Shown here: one piece after another, positions 32,899 through 41,819 of the stretch
Layout of the letters: every line of letters begins with the position of its first letter
Position numbering within the stretch: position 1 is the stretch's first letter
NCBI GenBank assembly: GCA_000687675.1
Contig: JHWS01000001.1
Location: forward strand, 310,001-374,000
Origin: Lachnospiraceae bacterium NC2008
GTDB lineage: Bacteria > Bacillota > Clostridia > Lachnospirales > Lachnospiraceae
Length of the DNA stretch: 64,000 nucleotides
Direction of reading: 5' to 3'
Program-made: the position numbers and the translations under genes
Notes under the pieces: generated by a model
What the model was told of the DNA's origin: nothing
The model's database searches: none
What the model saw: only the letters and a program-made list of their open reading frames with translations

Positions 32899-33660
32899 CT
32901 ATTTACGCTGTCTTGCAGCTTCATACATAAGAATAGCTCCGCTAATAGAAGCGTTGAGAGATTCGACACTTCCCTGCATAGGGATATATACAGACTTGCC
33001 TGCTGCCTTAATTGTTTCATTTTTAAGACCATTGCCTTCATTACCGATAAGGATGCCACATCTGCCTGTATAAGACACAGTGGTATAGTCCTTAGCTCCT
33101 TCAAGGGCAGCTGCATAGATGTTCATATTAGGAGCTTCTTTTGAAATAACTGATGCAATATCTTCTACATATATATATGGCATACGGAAAATAGAACCCA
33201 TAGTTGATCTTATAACCTTAGGATTATAAATATCAGCACTTCCTTTGGATATTATGATACCCTTTACCCCTGCTCCTTCTGCAGTTCTAAATAAGGTACC
33301 AAGGTTACCTGGGTCCTGTATATTTTCTAGGAACAATAAAAAATCACCCTTTAGCACATCTTCAAGGCTGGTCTCCTTCATAGAAACAACAGCCACTACT
33401 CCCTGAGGTGTTACAGTATCAGCTATCTTTTCAAATACCTTATCTGAAACTACCTGCAGGTCCTTGTATGTGCTGCAAAGTGATTCATTCTTATTATAGA
33501 AATCCTGTGTTACGTATACTTCTCTAACATCACCAGCAGGTATCTCCCTAAACATTCTTAAGCCTTCTACTACATAAGCACCTTCTTCTCTACGTGCTCT
33601 AGCCTTGTCTCTAAGGAGAGCCACCTGCTTAATCTTTGGATTGGATGTTGATGTTATCAT
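32899..33660 (-). CDS. TrmH/SpoU-family RNA 2'-O-methyltransferase
   Basis: 253-residue SPOUT methyltransferase. An N-terminal substrate-binding domain (T-S-T-S-N-P-K-I-K-Q-V-A-L-L-R-D-K) precedes the knotted domain. That domain carries motif 1 (N-I-Q-D-P-G-N-L-G-T-L-F-R-T-A), motif 2 (I-G-N-E-G-N-G-L) and motif 3 (S-L-N-A-S-I-S-G-A-I-L-M-Y-E). It uses S-adenosylmethionine to methylate a ribose in rRNA or tRNA; the target (for example G2251 of 23S rRNA as in RlmB) is not certain. The start overlaps the pfkA stop by 4 bases. Confidence 0.88.
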   Translation of the reverse strand: MITSTSNPKIKQVALLRDKARARREEGAYVVEGLRMFREIPAGDVREVYVTQDFYNKNESLCSTYKDLQVVSDKVFEKIADTVTPQGVVAVVSMKETSLEDVLKGDFLLFLENIQDPGNLGTLFRTAEGAGVKGIIISKGSADIYNPKVIRSTMGSIFRMPYIYVEDIASVISKEAPNMNIYAAALEGAKDYTTVSYTGRCGILIGNEGNGLKNETIKAAGKSVYIPMQGSVESLNASISGAILMYEAARQRK

Positions 33661-34691
33661 AAAATCTTACTTACCTGGTATTCGTATTCTGGAATATCTT
33701 TCTGCATTGCAAGTGCTTCGTCAATATCGAAGTCACAGAACTTACCGTCCTTAAATGCAACTACTCTGTTAGTCTTACCTTCAAGAAGAAGGTCTGCTGC
33801 TATAGCTCCCATCATAGAAGCATAGTATCTGTCTTTACATGTTGGAGAACCACCACGCTGCATGTAACCAAGAATAGTAGCTCTTGTTTCCATACCTGTA
33901 GCTGCCTCAATACGACGAGCCATAGATGTAGAATGGCCTATACCTTCAGCATTGATAATAATATGATGCTTCTTACCATTCTTACGGTTCTCAATAATAT
34001 GGTTGATGATTTCCTGCTCGTTATAGTCATACTTTTCTGGAAGAAGAATATCTTCTGCACCATTGGCAACACCGCACCAAAGAGCGATATATCCGGCATT
34101 ACGTCCCATAACCTCTATGATAGAACATCTTTCATGTGATGAAGATGTATCTCTAACCTTATCAATAGCTTCCATAGCTGTGTTGATAGCTGTATCGAAA
34201 CCTATTGTATAATCTGTACATGCAATATCAAGGTCGATAGTTCCTGGAAGACCAATAGTATTGATACCCTCGTGAGAAAGCTTCTGTGCACCTCTGTATG
34301 AACCGTCACCACCGATAACAACTACGCCATCGATACCGTGCTTTCTACAAATCTCAGCACCCTTCTTGATGCCTTCCTCAGTCTTGAATTCCATACATCT
34401 TGCTGTACCAAGAATAGTACCACCAAGAGAAATTGTTTCAGACACGCTGTGTCTGTCCATATCTATGATTTCTTCATTAAGAAGACCCTGATAACCCTTC
34501 TTAATGCCCTTAACCTTCATTCCATTAGCTATAGCTTTACGTACAACAGCACGTATAGCTGCGTTCATTCCTGGTGAATCACCGCCGCTTGTTAATACGC
34601 CTATAGTCTTAACTTCTTTTTTTGTTGTTTTAACTGCCTTCTCTGCTTTTGGAGCAGCACTTGCAGCTGATTTTGTTGCTGTCTTTGGCAT
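33657..34691 (-). CDS. pfkA: 6-phosphofructokinase
   Basis: 344-residue phosphofructokinase of glycolysis. The ATP site has L-T-S-G-G-D-S-P-G-M-N-A-A-I-R and G-G-D-G-S-Y-R-G-A; the sugar-phosphate site has G-T-I-D-L-D and M-G-R-N-A-G-Y. Most ATP-PFKs read T-I-D-N-D; here the Asn is Leu while both Asp remain. A roughly 30-residue Ala/Lys/Thr-rich N-terminal extension (T-A-T-K-S-A-A-S-A-A-P-K-A-E-K) is unusual. The ATG at 34691 has AGGAGG eight bases upstream. It lies 68 bases after dnaE in one operon. Confidence 0.94.
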   Translation of the reverse strand: MPKTATKSAASAAPKAEKAVKTTKKEVKTIGVLTSGGDSPGMNAAIRAVVRKAIANGMKVKGIKKGYQGLLNEEIIDMDRHSVSETISLGGTILGTARCMEFKTEEGIKKGAEICRKHGIDGVVVIGGDGSYRGAQKLSHEGINTIGLPGTIDLDIACTDYTIGFDTAINTAMEAIDKVRDTSSSHERCSIIEVMGRNAGYIALWCGVANGAEDILLPEKYDYNEQEIINHIIENRKNGKKHHIIINAEGIGHSTSMARRIEAATGMETRATILGYMQRGGSPTCKDRYYASMMGAIAADLLLEGKTNRVVAFKDGKFCDFDIDEALAMQKDIPEYEYQVSKIL

Positions 34692-34759
34692 AAGCATAGC
34701 CTCCTGTCTTGGTATAGCGCTATTTTATTCCATTTTTTTATGGATGTAAAGCAATCGCC

Positions 34760-37700
34760 TTAATATATAACTTTGATATTATCCTCTCCAAGTCTCTGAA
34801 CAAGGAGTTTTTTTAGATACGGATCTGCATTAACAGTCATGTTGGTTCCAAGGGTTTCCACACGCTTTGTTTCTTTAATATATATCTTTACGTAATCTTT
34901 GCCGTCTGATTCCTTAAGGATGTTCTCTATATCAGGCCACTTGGCTGTATAATCACCTTCGTTAGCAAACTGAAGCCAGAGTGTTCCTCTCATCTCATCA
35001 AATGAAGTTACTTCTTCGCAGATAAGCTTGCCGTCATTTTCATCTTCGCCTGATACACGGCCCCTTATGATTACCTTGGCATCTTCATTAAGCTTTGAGC
35101 CATACTGGCGGTAGCTCTTTGGAAATACTATAACCTCTGCGTGACCATTAAGATCCTCCAAAGTAACAAATGCCATTGCCTCATTCTTCTTAGTGAACTT
35201 ATTCTTCTTCTGGGTAATCATACCAGCGATAGTTATCTTCGAACCATCATCAGCCTTCATCCTGCCAGTTTCTTCATCACAATAGAGGTCTGTTGTATAG
35301 TTAGGAACCGTCTTTCCCCAAAGGGATGCATACTGCTCAAGAGGATGTCCAGAAACATATACACCAAGAACTTCCTTTTCAAATGCCAGAATCATCTCTT
35401 TGTCATATTCCTCAAGATGCTTTGGCAGTTCTATCTGAAGCGACTGTTTTTCTTCGTCATCTGCAAGATCAAAAAGTGACATCTGTCCCTGTAAGTTAGA
35501 TTTTCTGTCACTAGCCAGCTGGTCCATAATAAGAGAATATACACTCATGTACTGGCGGCGGTTACCACCTAAGCTGTCAAATGCCCCGGCCTTAATAAAA
35601 CTTTCGATAGCACGTTTATTAATATCACCACCGGCCATCCTTGATATAAAGTCCTGTATATCTCTAAATGGTCCGCCTGCTTCTCTTTCAGCAACGATAC
35701 CATCAATAACATTACGACCTACACCCTTAATAGCTGTAAGAGCATAGCGGAGCTTTCCTCCTATTGCAGCAAAACCTGCATCTCCTTCATTAACGTCTGG
35801 AGGCAGGATTTCAATTCCCATTGCCTTGCATGAATTAATATAGCCAGCAAGTTTATCAGACTTATCAAGAACTGATGTAAGAAGGGCTGCCATATATTCT
35901 ACTGGGTAGTAGTATTTAAGATAAGCTGTCTGATATGCAACTACTGCATAGCAGGCTGCATGGGACTTGTTAAATGCATACTTGGCGAAGTCTGTCATAG
36001 TATCATAGATACCATTGGCAATATCAGCTGGTATACCATTGGCAACGCAGCCATCAACCTTGGCTGGAATCTTAGGTTCCCTGCCAAGAGCCTCAGCCTC
36101 TTTTATTACTTCTTCTATTTCGCCAGCATTACCATTAATAAAGATATCACGTTCCCTGGCCATAACATCAGCTTTCTTCTTACTCATGGCACGGCGGACA
36201 TTGTCACTACGGCCCATGGTATAACCGCCAAGGTCACGAACTATCTGCATAACCTGTTCCTGATATACGATACAACCGTAAGTAGGCTTAAGTATATGTT
36301 CAAGCTGAGGGCAGGCGTAGCTTACAGCATCAGGATTATTCTTACCTTCTATATACTGCGGGATAAATGACATAGGCCCCGGTCGGTAAAGTGATATACC
36401 GGCTATAAGGTCTTCAAGGCTTCTTGGCTTAAGTTCCTTCATGAAGTTCTTCATACCAGCACTTTCAAGCTGGAATACTCCATCAGTCTTACCTGTTGAA
36501 AGATAGTCATAAACCGCCTTGTCTGCAAAGTTTATATTATCTATGTCAATTAACTTACCTGTTGATTTATATACATTATTAACTGCATCCTGAACGACAG
36601 TCTGGGTTCTTAGTCCAAGGAAATCCATCTTAAGAAGACCAAGGTGTTCAAGAGTTACGCCAGGGTACTGAGTCATGGCAAAGCCATCGCTACCTATACA
36701 AAGTGGCACCATATCATCTGCACTCTTAGGACAGATAACTACGCCTGAAGCGTGAGTAGAATGGTGTCTTGGAAGTCCCTCTAATTTAAGACCTGTATCA
36801 AAGAGTTCTTTAATAGTTTCGTCAGTCTCATATATCTGTCTAAGTTCTTCATTAACCTGAAGAGCCTTAGTAAGTGTCATACCAAGTTCTGCCGGTATCA
36901 TCTTAGTTATGGAATTAACCCTATCAAGAGGAATATCCATAGCTCTACCAACATCCTTAATAACCTGCTTAGCCTGAAGGGTACCGAATGTTACTATCTG
37001 TACAACCTTATCAGCACCGTACTTTTTGCAGACGTAATCGATAACGTCTCCTCGTCTTACATCTGCGAAGTCCACGTCTATATCGGGCATGGATACACGT
37101 TCTGGATTAAGGAATCGTTCAAAAAGTAAACTATATTTTATTGGATCTATATTGGTAATCTTTAGAACATATGCAACAAGTGAACCGGCTGCAGAACCTC
37201 GCCCTGGGCCAACCATGATGCCGGCATGCTTCGCATAATTAATGTAGTCCCAAACAATAAGGAAATATTCTACGAAGCCCATCTTCTGAATAGTTCCAAG
37301 TTCGTAGTTTAATCTTTCTTCAAGTTCCTGATAATTATCTGGATATCTTTCCTTAAGGCCATCGCTGCACAGCTTATTTAAATAAGTCCATGTTGTGTAG
37401 CCTTCTGGCACATCGAATTTTGGAAGTTTTGTTTCGCCAAAGGTAATAGTTACATTACATCTTTCTGCAATCTTACCTGTATTCTCAAGGGCCTCTAAAG
37501 CATATGGGAAGAGAGTCTTCATCTCCTCTTCGCTCTTAAGGTAGTACTGGCCACCTTCATAGCGCATACGGTCTTCATCTGCTATACGCTTTCCAGTTTG
37601 CACACAAAGAAGAACGTCGTGGCTTTCTGCATCCTCGGCATAAGTGTAATGAATATCGTTAGTTGCTACTAAAGGAATATCCAGTTCCTTACTCATCTTT

Positions 37701-38272
37701 ATAAGCTCAGTATTAACTGTGGTCTGGACAGATATTCCGTGGTCCTGAAGTTCAAGGAAGTAGTTTCCTTTACCAAAGATATCCTCATACTGCTTGGCAC
37801 ACTCTCTAGCCTTGTCAAAGAGTCCTGCCTGTATATATCTAGGCACTGCACCTGCAAGACAGGCAGAAAGCGCTATGATACCCTCGTGATACTCCCTTAG
37901 AACTTCTATATCAACTCGTGGCTTATAATAAAAGCCCTCTATATATCCCTTTGAAACAATCTTACAAAGGTTGGCATAACCTGTATTATTCTCAGCAAGA
38001 AGAACAAGATGGTTATACCTGTCTTCTCCAGCGCCAGCCTCTTTATCAAATCTTGAGCCTGGAGCAACATAAACCTCGCAGCCAATAATAGGCTTGATGC
38101 CCTGCTTAAGGCATTCTTCATAGAAATCTATAACGCCGAACATAACGCCATGGTCGGTGATAGCTCCAGCAGGCATACCAAGCTCTTTAAGTCTTGCTAC
38201 ATAATTCTTTATCTTATTGGAACCGTCTAGCAGAGAATACTCTGTATGGACGTGCAAATGTACAAATGACAT
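34760..38272 (-). CDS. dnaE: DNA polymerase III subunit alpha (DnaE)
   Basis: 1170-residue replicative polymerase of the DnaE1 type. The N-terminal PHP domain begins F-V-H-L-H-V-H-T-E-Y-S-L-L-D-G. The palm carries G-P-G-R-G-S-A-A-G and the catalytic P-D-I-D-V-D-F; then come a helix-hairpin-helix region and a C-terminal OB-fold (about residues 1000-1080, I-A-G-M-I-T-Q-K-K-N). The ATG at 38272 follows GGAGAAGAAG and starts just before the PHP motif. A small out-of-frame ORF with a stronger ribosome binding site (38214-38315) overlaps the start. First gene of a dnaE-pfkA-trmH operon. Confidence 0.95.
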   Translation of the reverse strand: MSFVHLHVHTEYSLLDGSNKIKNYVARLKELGMPAGAITDHGVMFGVIDFYEECLKQGIKPIIGCEVYVAPGSRFDKEAGAGEDRYNHLVLLAENNTGYANLCKIVSKGYIEGFYYKPRVDIEVLREYHEGIIALSACLAGAVPRYIQAGLFDKARECAKQYEDIFGKGNYFLELQDHGISVQTTVNTELIKMSKELDIPLVATNDIHYTYAEDAESHDVLLCVQTGKRIADEDRMRYEGGQYYLKSEEEMKTLFPYALEALENTGKIAERCNVTITFGETKLPKFDVPEGYTTWTYLNKLCSDGLKERYPDNYQELEERLNYELGTIQKMGFVEYFLIVWDYINYAKHAGIMVGPGRGSAAGSLVAYVLKITNIDPIKYSLLFERFLNPERVSMPDIDVDFADVRRGDVIDYVCKKYGADKVVQIVTFGTLQAKQVIKDVGRAMDIPLDRVNSITKMIPAELGMTLTKALQVNEELRQIYETDETIKELFDTGLKLEGLPRHHSTHASGVVICPKSADDMVPLCIGSDGFAMTQYPGVTLEHLGLLKMDFLGLRTQTVVQDAVNNVYKSTGKLIDIDNINFADKAVYDYLSTGKTDGVFQLESAGMKNFMKELKPRSLEDLIAGISLYRPGPMSFIPQYIEGKNNPDAVSYACPQLEHILKPTYGCIVYQEQVMQIVRDLGGYTMGRSDNVRRAMSKKKADVMARERDIFINGNAGEIEEVIKEAEALGREPKIPAKVDGCVANGIPADIANGIYDTMTDFAKYAFNKSHAACYAVVAYQTAYLKYYYPVEYMAALLTSVLDKSDKLAGYINSCKAMGIEILPPDVNEGDAGFAAIGGKLRYALTAIKGVGRNVIDGIVAEREAGGPFRDIQDFISRMAGGDINKRAIESFIKAGAFDSLGGNRRQYMSVYSLIMDQLASDRKSNLQGQMSLFDLADDEEKQSLQIELPKHLEEYDKEMILAFEKEVLGVYVSGHPLEQYASLWGKTVPNYTTDLYCDEETGRMKADDGSKITIAGMITQKKNKFTKKNEAMAFVTLEDLNGHAEVIVFPKSYRQYGSKLNEDAKVIIRGRVSGEDENDGKLICEEVTSFDEMRGTLWLQFANEGDYTAKWPDIENILKESDGKDYVKIYIKETKRVETLGTNMTVNADPYLKKLLVQRLGEDNIKVIY

Positions 38273-38315
38273 CTTCTTCTCCATTATCAAAAATCATACA
38301 TAACCAATTATACAT
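38214..38315 (-). CDS. Possible short upstream ORF overlapping the dnaE start
   Basis: A 33-codon frame starts at the ATG at 38315 with AAGGAG seven bases upstream and ends inside dnaE, overlapping its start out of frame. The peptide (M-Y-N-W-L-C-M-I-F-D...) has no recognisable domain. It could couple or limit translation of dnaE, or be chance. Confidence 0.25.
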   Translation of the reverse strand: MYNWLCMIFDNGEEDVICTFARPYRVFSARRFQ

Positions 38316-38340
38316 TATCGTCTCCTTCTTTTCTACACCG

Positions 38341-38825
38341 CCCCGCTCCATCCTCCTTTCCCCCTCTGGCCCCTGCCTGTCTCATATTTCGCCTGTGACG
38401 TGCGCCCTCTTATTTTTCTAAGGCCATCAACTTTTCCTAAGCTAAACTTTCCGCGTTAAACTCACGTCAGCTGCAAACTGGGATATGCAACCTGACTGCA
38501 GCCCATTTGGACGAGCCGATGTAAAACCCGCGTGTCTTTCGTAGGAAAATGTTCATTCCGCGCTTTATAGGGTTCACCCCTACCAGAAAGTGAATGAGTC
38601 ACCCAGCGCGGAATACATTTTCCAAAAAGACAAAGCGCTGGTTTTACACGGTGAAGTTCAACAGGGCCTGCAGGCAGGTTGCATATCCCAGTAAGCAGCT
38701 TCGTTCAAACAGTAACTGCGGAAAGTTTAAGGAAAATTTGTTATGGCCAAAGAAAAATATAGAAGGCTTGTCAATGGCTTATATGAGACAGGCAGGGCCC
38801 GGAGGGGAAGGAGGCAGCGGTAGCT
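38341..38825. repeat. Large imperfect inverted repeat between dnaE and metK
   Basis: Two arms of about 240 bases pair around a centre near 38583. Matching blocks, left arm against the reverse of the right arm, include CCTGCCTGTCTCATAT, TATTTTTCT..GGCCAT, TAAACTTTCCGC, ACTGGGATATGCAACCTG, TGTAAAACC and ATTCCGCGCT. The blocks occur in the same order with unequal gaps. Arms are similar but far from identical, so the element is old or kept by selection for structure. No credible protein is encoded. It could be a structured RNA or a miniature mobile element; the strand is not determined. Confidence 0.7.
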
Positions 38826-38838
38826 GAAGCGGTAGGGA

Positions 38839-38872
38839 ATAAAAAAAGGAGACTCCGATGTGGAATCTCCTT
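38839..38872 (-). terminator. metK terminator
   Basis: Read on the minus strand, AAGGAGATTCC-ACAT-CGGAGTCTCCTT is followed by a T-run, 24 bases after the metK stop. Confidence 0.85.
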
Positions 38873-38895
38873 TGATTGTATTTGTGGGGTTGGTA

Positions 38896-40080
38896 TTATG
38901 CCTGATACTTTTTGAGAGCATCAACCTTGTCAAGTTTTTCCCATGGAAGATCAAGGTCGTTACGTCCGAAGTGACCATAAGCAGCTGTCTGCTTATAGAT
39001 AGGTCTACGAAGGTCAAGCATCTTGATGATACCAGCTGGACGAAGGTCGAAGTTTTCTCTGATTGCTTTAAGAAGAACATCATCAGAAACCTTACCTGTT
39101 CCAAATGTATCAACACGGATTGATGTAGGCTGTGCTACACCGATTGCATATGAAAGCTGAATCTCGCACTTATCTGCAAGACCTGCAGCAACAATATTCT
39201 TAGCAACATATCTGGCAGCATAAGCAGCAGATCTGTCAACCTTAGTGCAGTCCTTACCAGAGAATGCACCACCGCCGTGACGAGCCATACCACCGTATGT
39301 ATCTACGATAATCTTACGTCCAGTAAGACCAGCATCACCGTGAGGTCCACCGATTACGAAACGGCCTGTTGGGTTGATGAAGAACTTTGTATCTGCATCA
39401 ACAAGTTCCTTAGGAAGAACCGGGTCGAATACATACTTCTTGATGTCCTCGTGAATCTGTTCCTGAGTAACATCATCATCATGCTGTGTTGAAAGAACTA
39501 CAGCCTCAAGTCTCTTTGGCTTATCGTTCTCATCATATTCTACTGAAACCTGGCTCTTACCATCTGGTCTAAGGTACTTAAGTGTACCATCTTTTCTAAC
39601 CTTTGTAAGCTGAAGAGCAAGCTTATGAGCAAGCGAGATAGGATATGGCATATACTCATCTGTTTCGTTAGTTGCATAACCAAACATCATACCCTGGTCA
39701 CCAGCTCCTGTATCAAGGTCATCTGTAAGACTTCCTTCCTTAGCTTCAAGTGCCTTATCAACACCCATAGCTATATCTGCTGACTGCTCATCGATAGCAA
39801 CAAGTACTGCACATGTGTTTCCATCAAAACCATATTCAGATTTTGTATAACCGATTTCTTTAACTGTGTCACGTACAACCTTCTGAATATCTACATATGC
39901 ATTAGTTGTAATCTCACCAGTTACAAGTACGAATCCTGTACATGCTGCTGACTCACAAGCAACACGGCTCATAGGATCCTTTGCCATACAAGCATCAAGG
40001 ATGGCATCTGAGATGGCATCGCAGACTTTGTCAGGATGGCCTTCTGTTACTGATTCTGAAGTGAATAATCTTTTCTCCAT
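38896..40080 (-). CDS. metK: S-adenosylmethionine synthetase
   Basis: 394-residue MetK, which makes S-adenosylmethionine from methionine and ATP. Signatures are the start [14 protein letters not shown], the [11 protein letters not shown] hexapeptide region near residue 125, and the P-loop-like [16 protein letters not shown] near 270. Length is normal. A SAM-I riboswitch lies in the 5' leader, so the enzyme's product switches transcription off. A GGAGG site precedes the ATG. Confidence 0.97.
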   Translation of the reverse strand: MEKRLFTSESVTEGHPDKVCDAISDAILDACMAKDPMSRVACESAACTGFVLVTGEITTNAYVDIQKVVRDTVKEIGYTKSEYGFDGNTCAVLVAIDEQSADIAMGVDKALEAKEGSLTDDLDTGAGDQGMMFGYATNETDEYMPYPISLAHKLALQLTKVRKDGTLKYLRPDGKSQVSVEYDENDKPKRLEAVVLSTQHDDDVTQEQIHEDIKKYVFDPVLPKELVDADTKFFINPTGRFVIGGPHGDAGLTGRKIIVDTYGGMARHGGGAFSGKDCTKVDRSAAYAARYVAKNIVAAGLADKCEIQLSYAIGVAQPTSIRVDTFGTGKVSDDVLLKAIRENFDLRPAGIIKMLDLRRPIYKQTAAYGHFGRNDLDLPWEKLDKVDALKKYQA

Positions 40081-40202
40081 AGTCGTCCTCCATATAAAAA
40101 ATAAACTATACTCGCGTAATGCTTTGCATTACGTGCACTCGCGATTTGCGCTCAGTACCAGTCCGAAATAATTTCCTGCGCAAATCTGTGCATAAGGTAA
40201 AA

Positions 40203-40370
40203 AAATAATCCGCTCTCAACAAGCGGACCAGATAAAATTCGTATATATGATCCTCTTATTGTTCGATCAATCTCTCAAAACATGAGTTATCGCTCAGGAT
40301 GGCACCTTCCATAATGGGGTTGCCGTAGCTTCATAGGTCCTATGTACCTCCACTACTCTGAATAAGAGAA
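40203..40370 (-). promoter_or_regulatory. SAM-I riboswitch (S-box leader) of metK
   Basis: On the minus strand the aptamer (about 40252-40370) has the S-box core: CTTATTCAGAGTAG, GAAGCTACGGCAACC, GGTGCCATCCTGAGCGATAA, then the closing AATAAGAG pairing with CTCTTATT. The expression platform is a terminator, TCCGCTTGTTGAGAGCGGA followed by TTATTTTTTT (about 40203-40228). SAM binding favours the terminator, lowering metK transcription. Confidence 0.95.
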
Positions 40371-40389
40371 GATTATTTAATTCAACACT

Positions 40390-40418
40390 AATTTACTATA
40401 TCAAATAATTTATGTCAA
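40390..40418 (-). promoter_or_regulatory. metK promoter
   Basis: -35 TTGACA (40413-40418), a 17-base spacer and -10 TAAATT (40390-40395), starting transcription just upstream of the riboswitch. Confidence 0.7.
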
Positions 40419-40463
40419 TAAAAAATTGATGGTAGTCATTCCCATAATCAGCGCGAAGCGAAC

Positions 40464-40494
40464 AAAAAACGCCAAGTGTATACAACACCTGGCG
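40464..40494 (-). terminator. Terminator of the murA-HD-GYP operon
   Basis: Read on the minus strand, CGCCAGGTGT-TGTAT-ACACTTGGCG is followed by six T residues, 11 bases after the stop. Confidence 0.85.
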
Positions 40495-40504
40495 ATTATT
40501 ATTA

Positions 40505-41803
40505 TTAAAGTATCTTTACGATCTTAAGATCCTTGTGTTTTGCAAGTTCAAGGAATGTTCCATCAAGAAGCTGAACCATAGGTTTTGAAAGATTCTGCTT
40601 ATCAATCCACTTGATGATACCCTTTCTTCCATCAGACAACTGAACCATGTTATCAATATAAGTATTAATAACATTCTCAAGGAAAGTCATAATGTAAACT
40701 ACATCATACTTACTAAGTCCTTCATCTTCGAATACTTCGATAACAGTAAAAGGACAAAGGGCTCCTCTGTATACTCTGGCTGATGTCATAGCATCATAAA
40801 CATCTGCTATAGCAACAAGCTTTGCATAAGGATCAATCTTATCTCCTTTAAGCCCCAGAGGATATCCTGAACCATCGCATTTTTCATGATGCATAAGAGC
40901 TGCATTCTTAACATGTTCTGATATATTCTGGTGCTGAAGAATCTTATATCCTTCATAAGGATGCTTCTTAATAGCCTTGTACTCTTCTGTAGTTAGCTTT
41001 CCAGGTTTCTTAATAATTGCATCATCAATCTTAAGTTTTCCTATATCGTGAAGCATACCACAGGTTGTTGCAAGTTTAATCTCATCATCAGAAAGATGAA
41101 GCCACTCGCCAAATACATTGCAGATAAGAGCAACATTCATACTATGTGCATATGTAAGGTCGTCGAACGCTCTCATATTATGAAGCATATCGAATACGCC
41201 GAATGTATTGTTCTGAGTTGAAAGAAGCTTCATAGTAGAACTAAGCATACTATCAACATCAATAGGGGCATTCTTCTCTACAATATCGTTGATGCTATTC
41301 TTAAGTTCACTAACATTGTTCTCAAAGCTCTTCTTGAATTCTTTAAATTGTGGGCTAGCCTGAACTTTTTCAAAGTGTGACGGCTCTTCAAGCTGGTTAA
41401 CTACTATAGACTGCTCTACGCTCTTTGCCTTTTCAGTAGATGTCTTCTCTATCTGAGATTCATCGCCGCCCTTAACATCAGTTTCTCCTGAATCAAGTCC
41501 TGCAAGTGCTGCAAGAAGACTGTCTGCATCAGAAGCCAAAAGAGAGCTATCGATGGCTACTTGCCCCTCTACTAGCTTCTTCTTTTCTTCCTGTATCTCC
41601 TCTTCTTCGTCTTCTACTTCTTCGACTTCGATATCTACAGGATCTTCGATTCTGATGGATTTAATCTGATATGCCTCCAGTCTTGCAATTGCCTTATCGG
41701 TAAGTACAAGATCCTTTGGTAGAATAAGCTGATTTCCTTTTCCGATTACATCTTCCGCTGTAACCATACCCGGAATAAGAACGCTGATTTTGACATGTTT
41801 CAT
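40505..41803 (-). CDS. HD-GYP domain protein, probable cyclic-di-GMP phosphodiesterase
   Basis: 432-residue cytoplasmic protein. An N-terminal region (residues 1-55) is followed by a very acidic stretch (V-E-E-V-E-D-E-E-E-E-I) and a helical linker. The HD-GYP domain (about 200-360) has L-H-D-I-G-K and H-H-E-K-C-D-G-S-G-Y-P, the metal-binding set needed for cyclic-di-GMP hydrolysis. A small beta domain ends the protein. It lies 16 bases after murA on the same strand. The signal it senses is unknown. Confidence 0.88.
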   Translation of the reverse strand: MKHVKISVLIPGMVTAEDVIGKGNQLILPKDLVLTDKAIARLEAYQIKSIRIEDPVDIEVEEVEDEEEEIQEEKKKLVEGQVAIDSSLLASDADSLLAALAGLDSGETDVKGGDESQIEKTSTEKAKSVEQSIVVNQLEEPSHFEKVQASPQFKEFKKSFENNVSELKNSINDIVEKNAPIDVDSMLSSTMKLLSTQNNTFGVFDMLHNMRAFDDLTYAHSMNVALICNVFGEWLHLSDDEIKLATTCGMLHDIGKLKIDDAIIKKPGKLTTEEYKAIKKHPYEGYKILQHQNISEHVKNAALMHHEKCDGSGYPLGLKGDKIDPYAKLVAIADVYDAMTSARVYRGALCPFTVIEVFEDEGLSKYDVVYIMTFLENVINTYIDNMVQLSDGRKGIIKWIDKQNLSKPMVQLLDGTFLELAKHKDLKIVKIL

Positions 41804-41819
41804 GTAGTTAACCTAAGTA

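Noticed and set aside
38341-38825. Retron or group II intron as explanation for the large inverted repeat
   Set aside because: No reverse transcriptase or recognisable intron core is present in or near the region.
38594-38827. 77-codon plus-strand frame between dnaE and metK
   Set aside because: No start site or known domain; it runs along one arm of the large inverted repeat and has glycine-rich, random-looking content.
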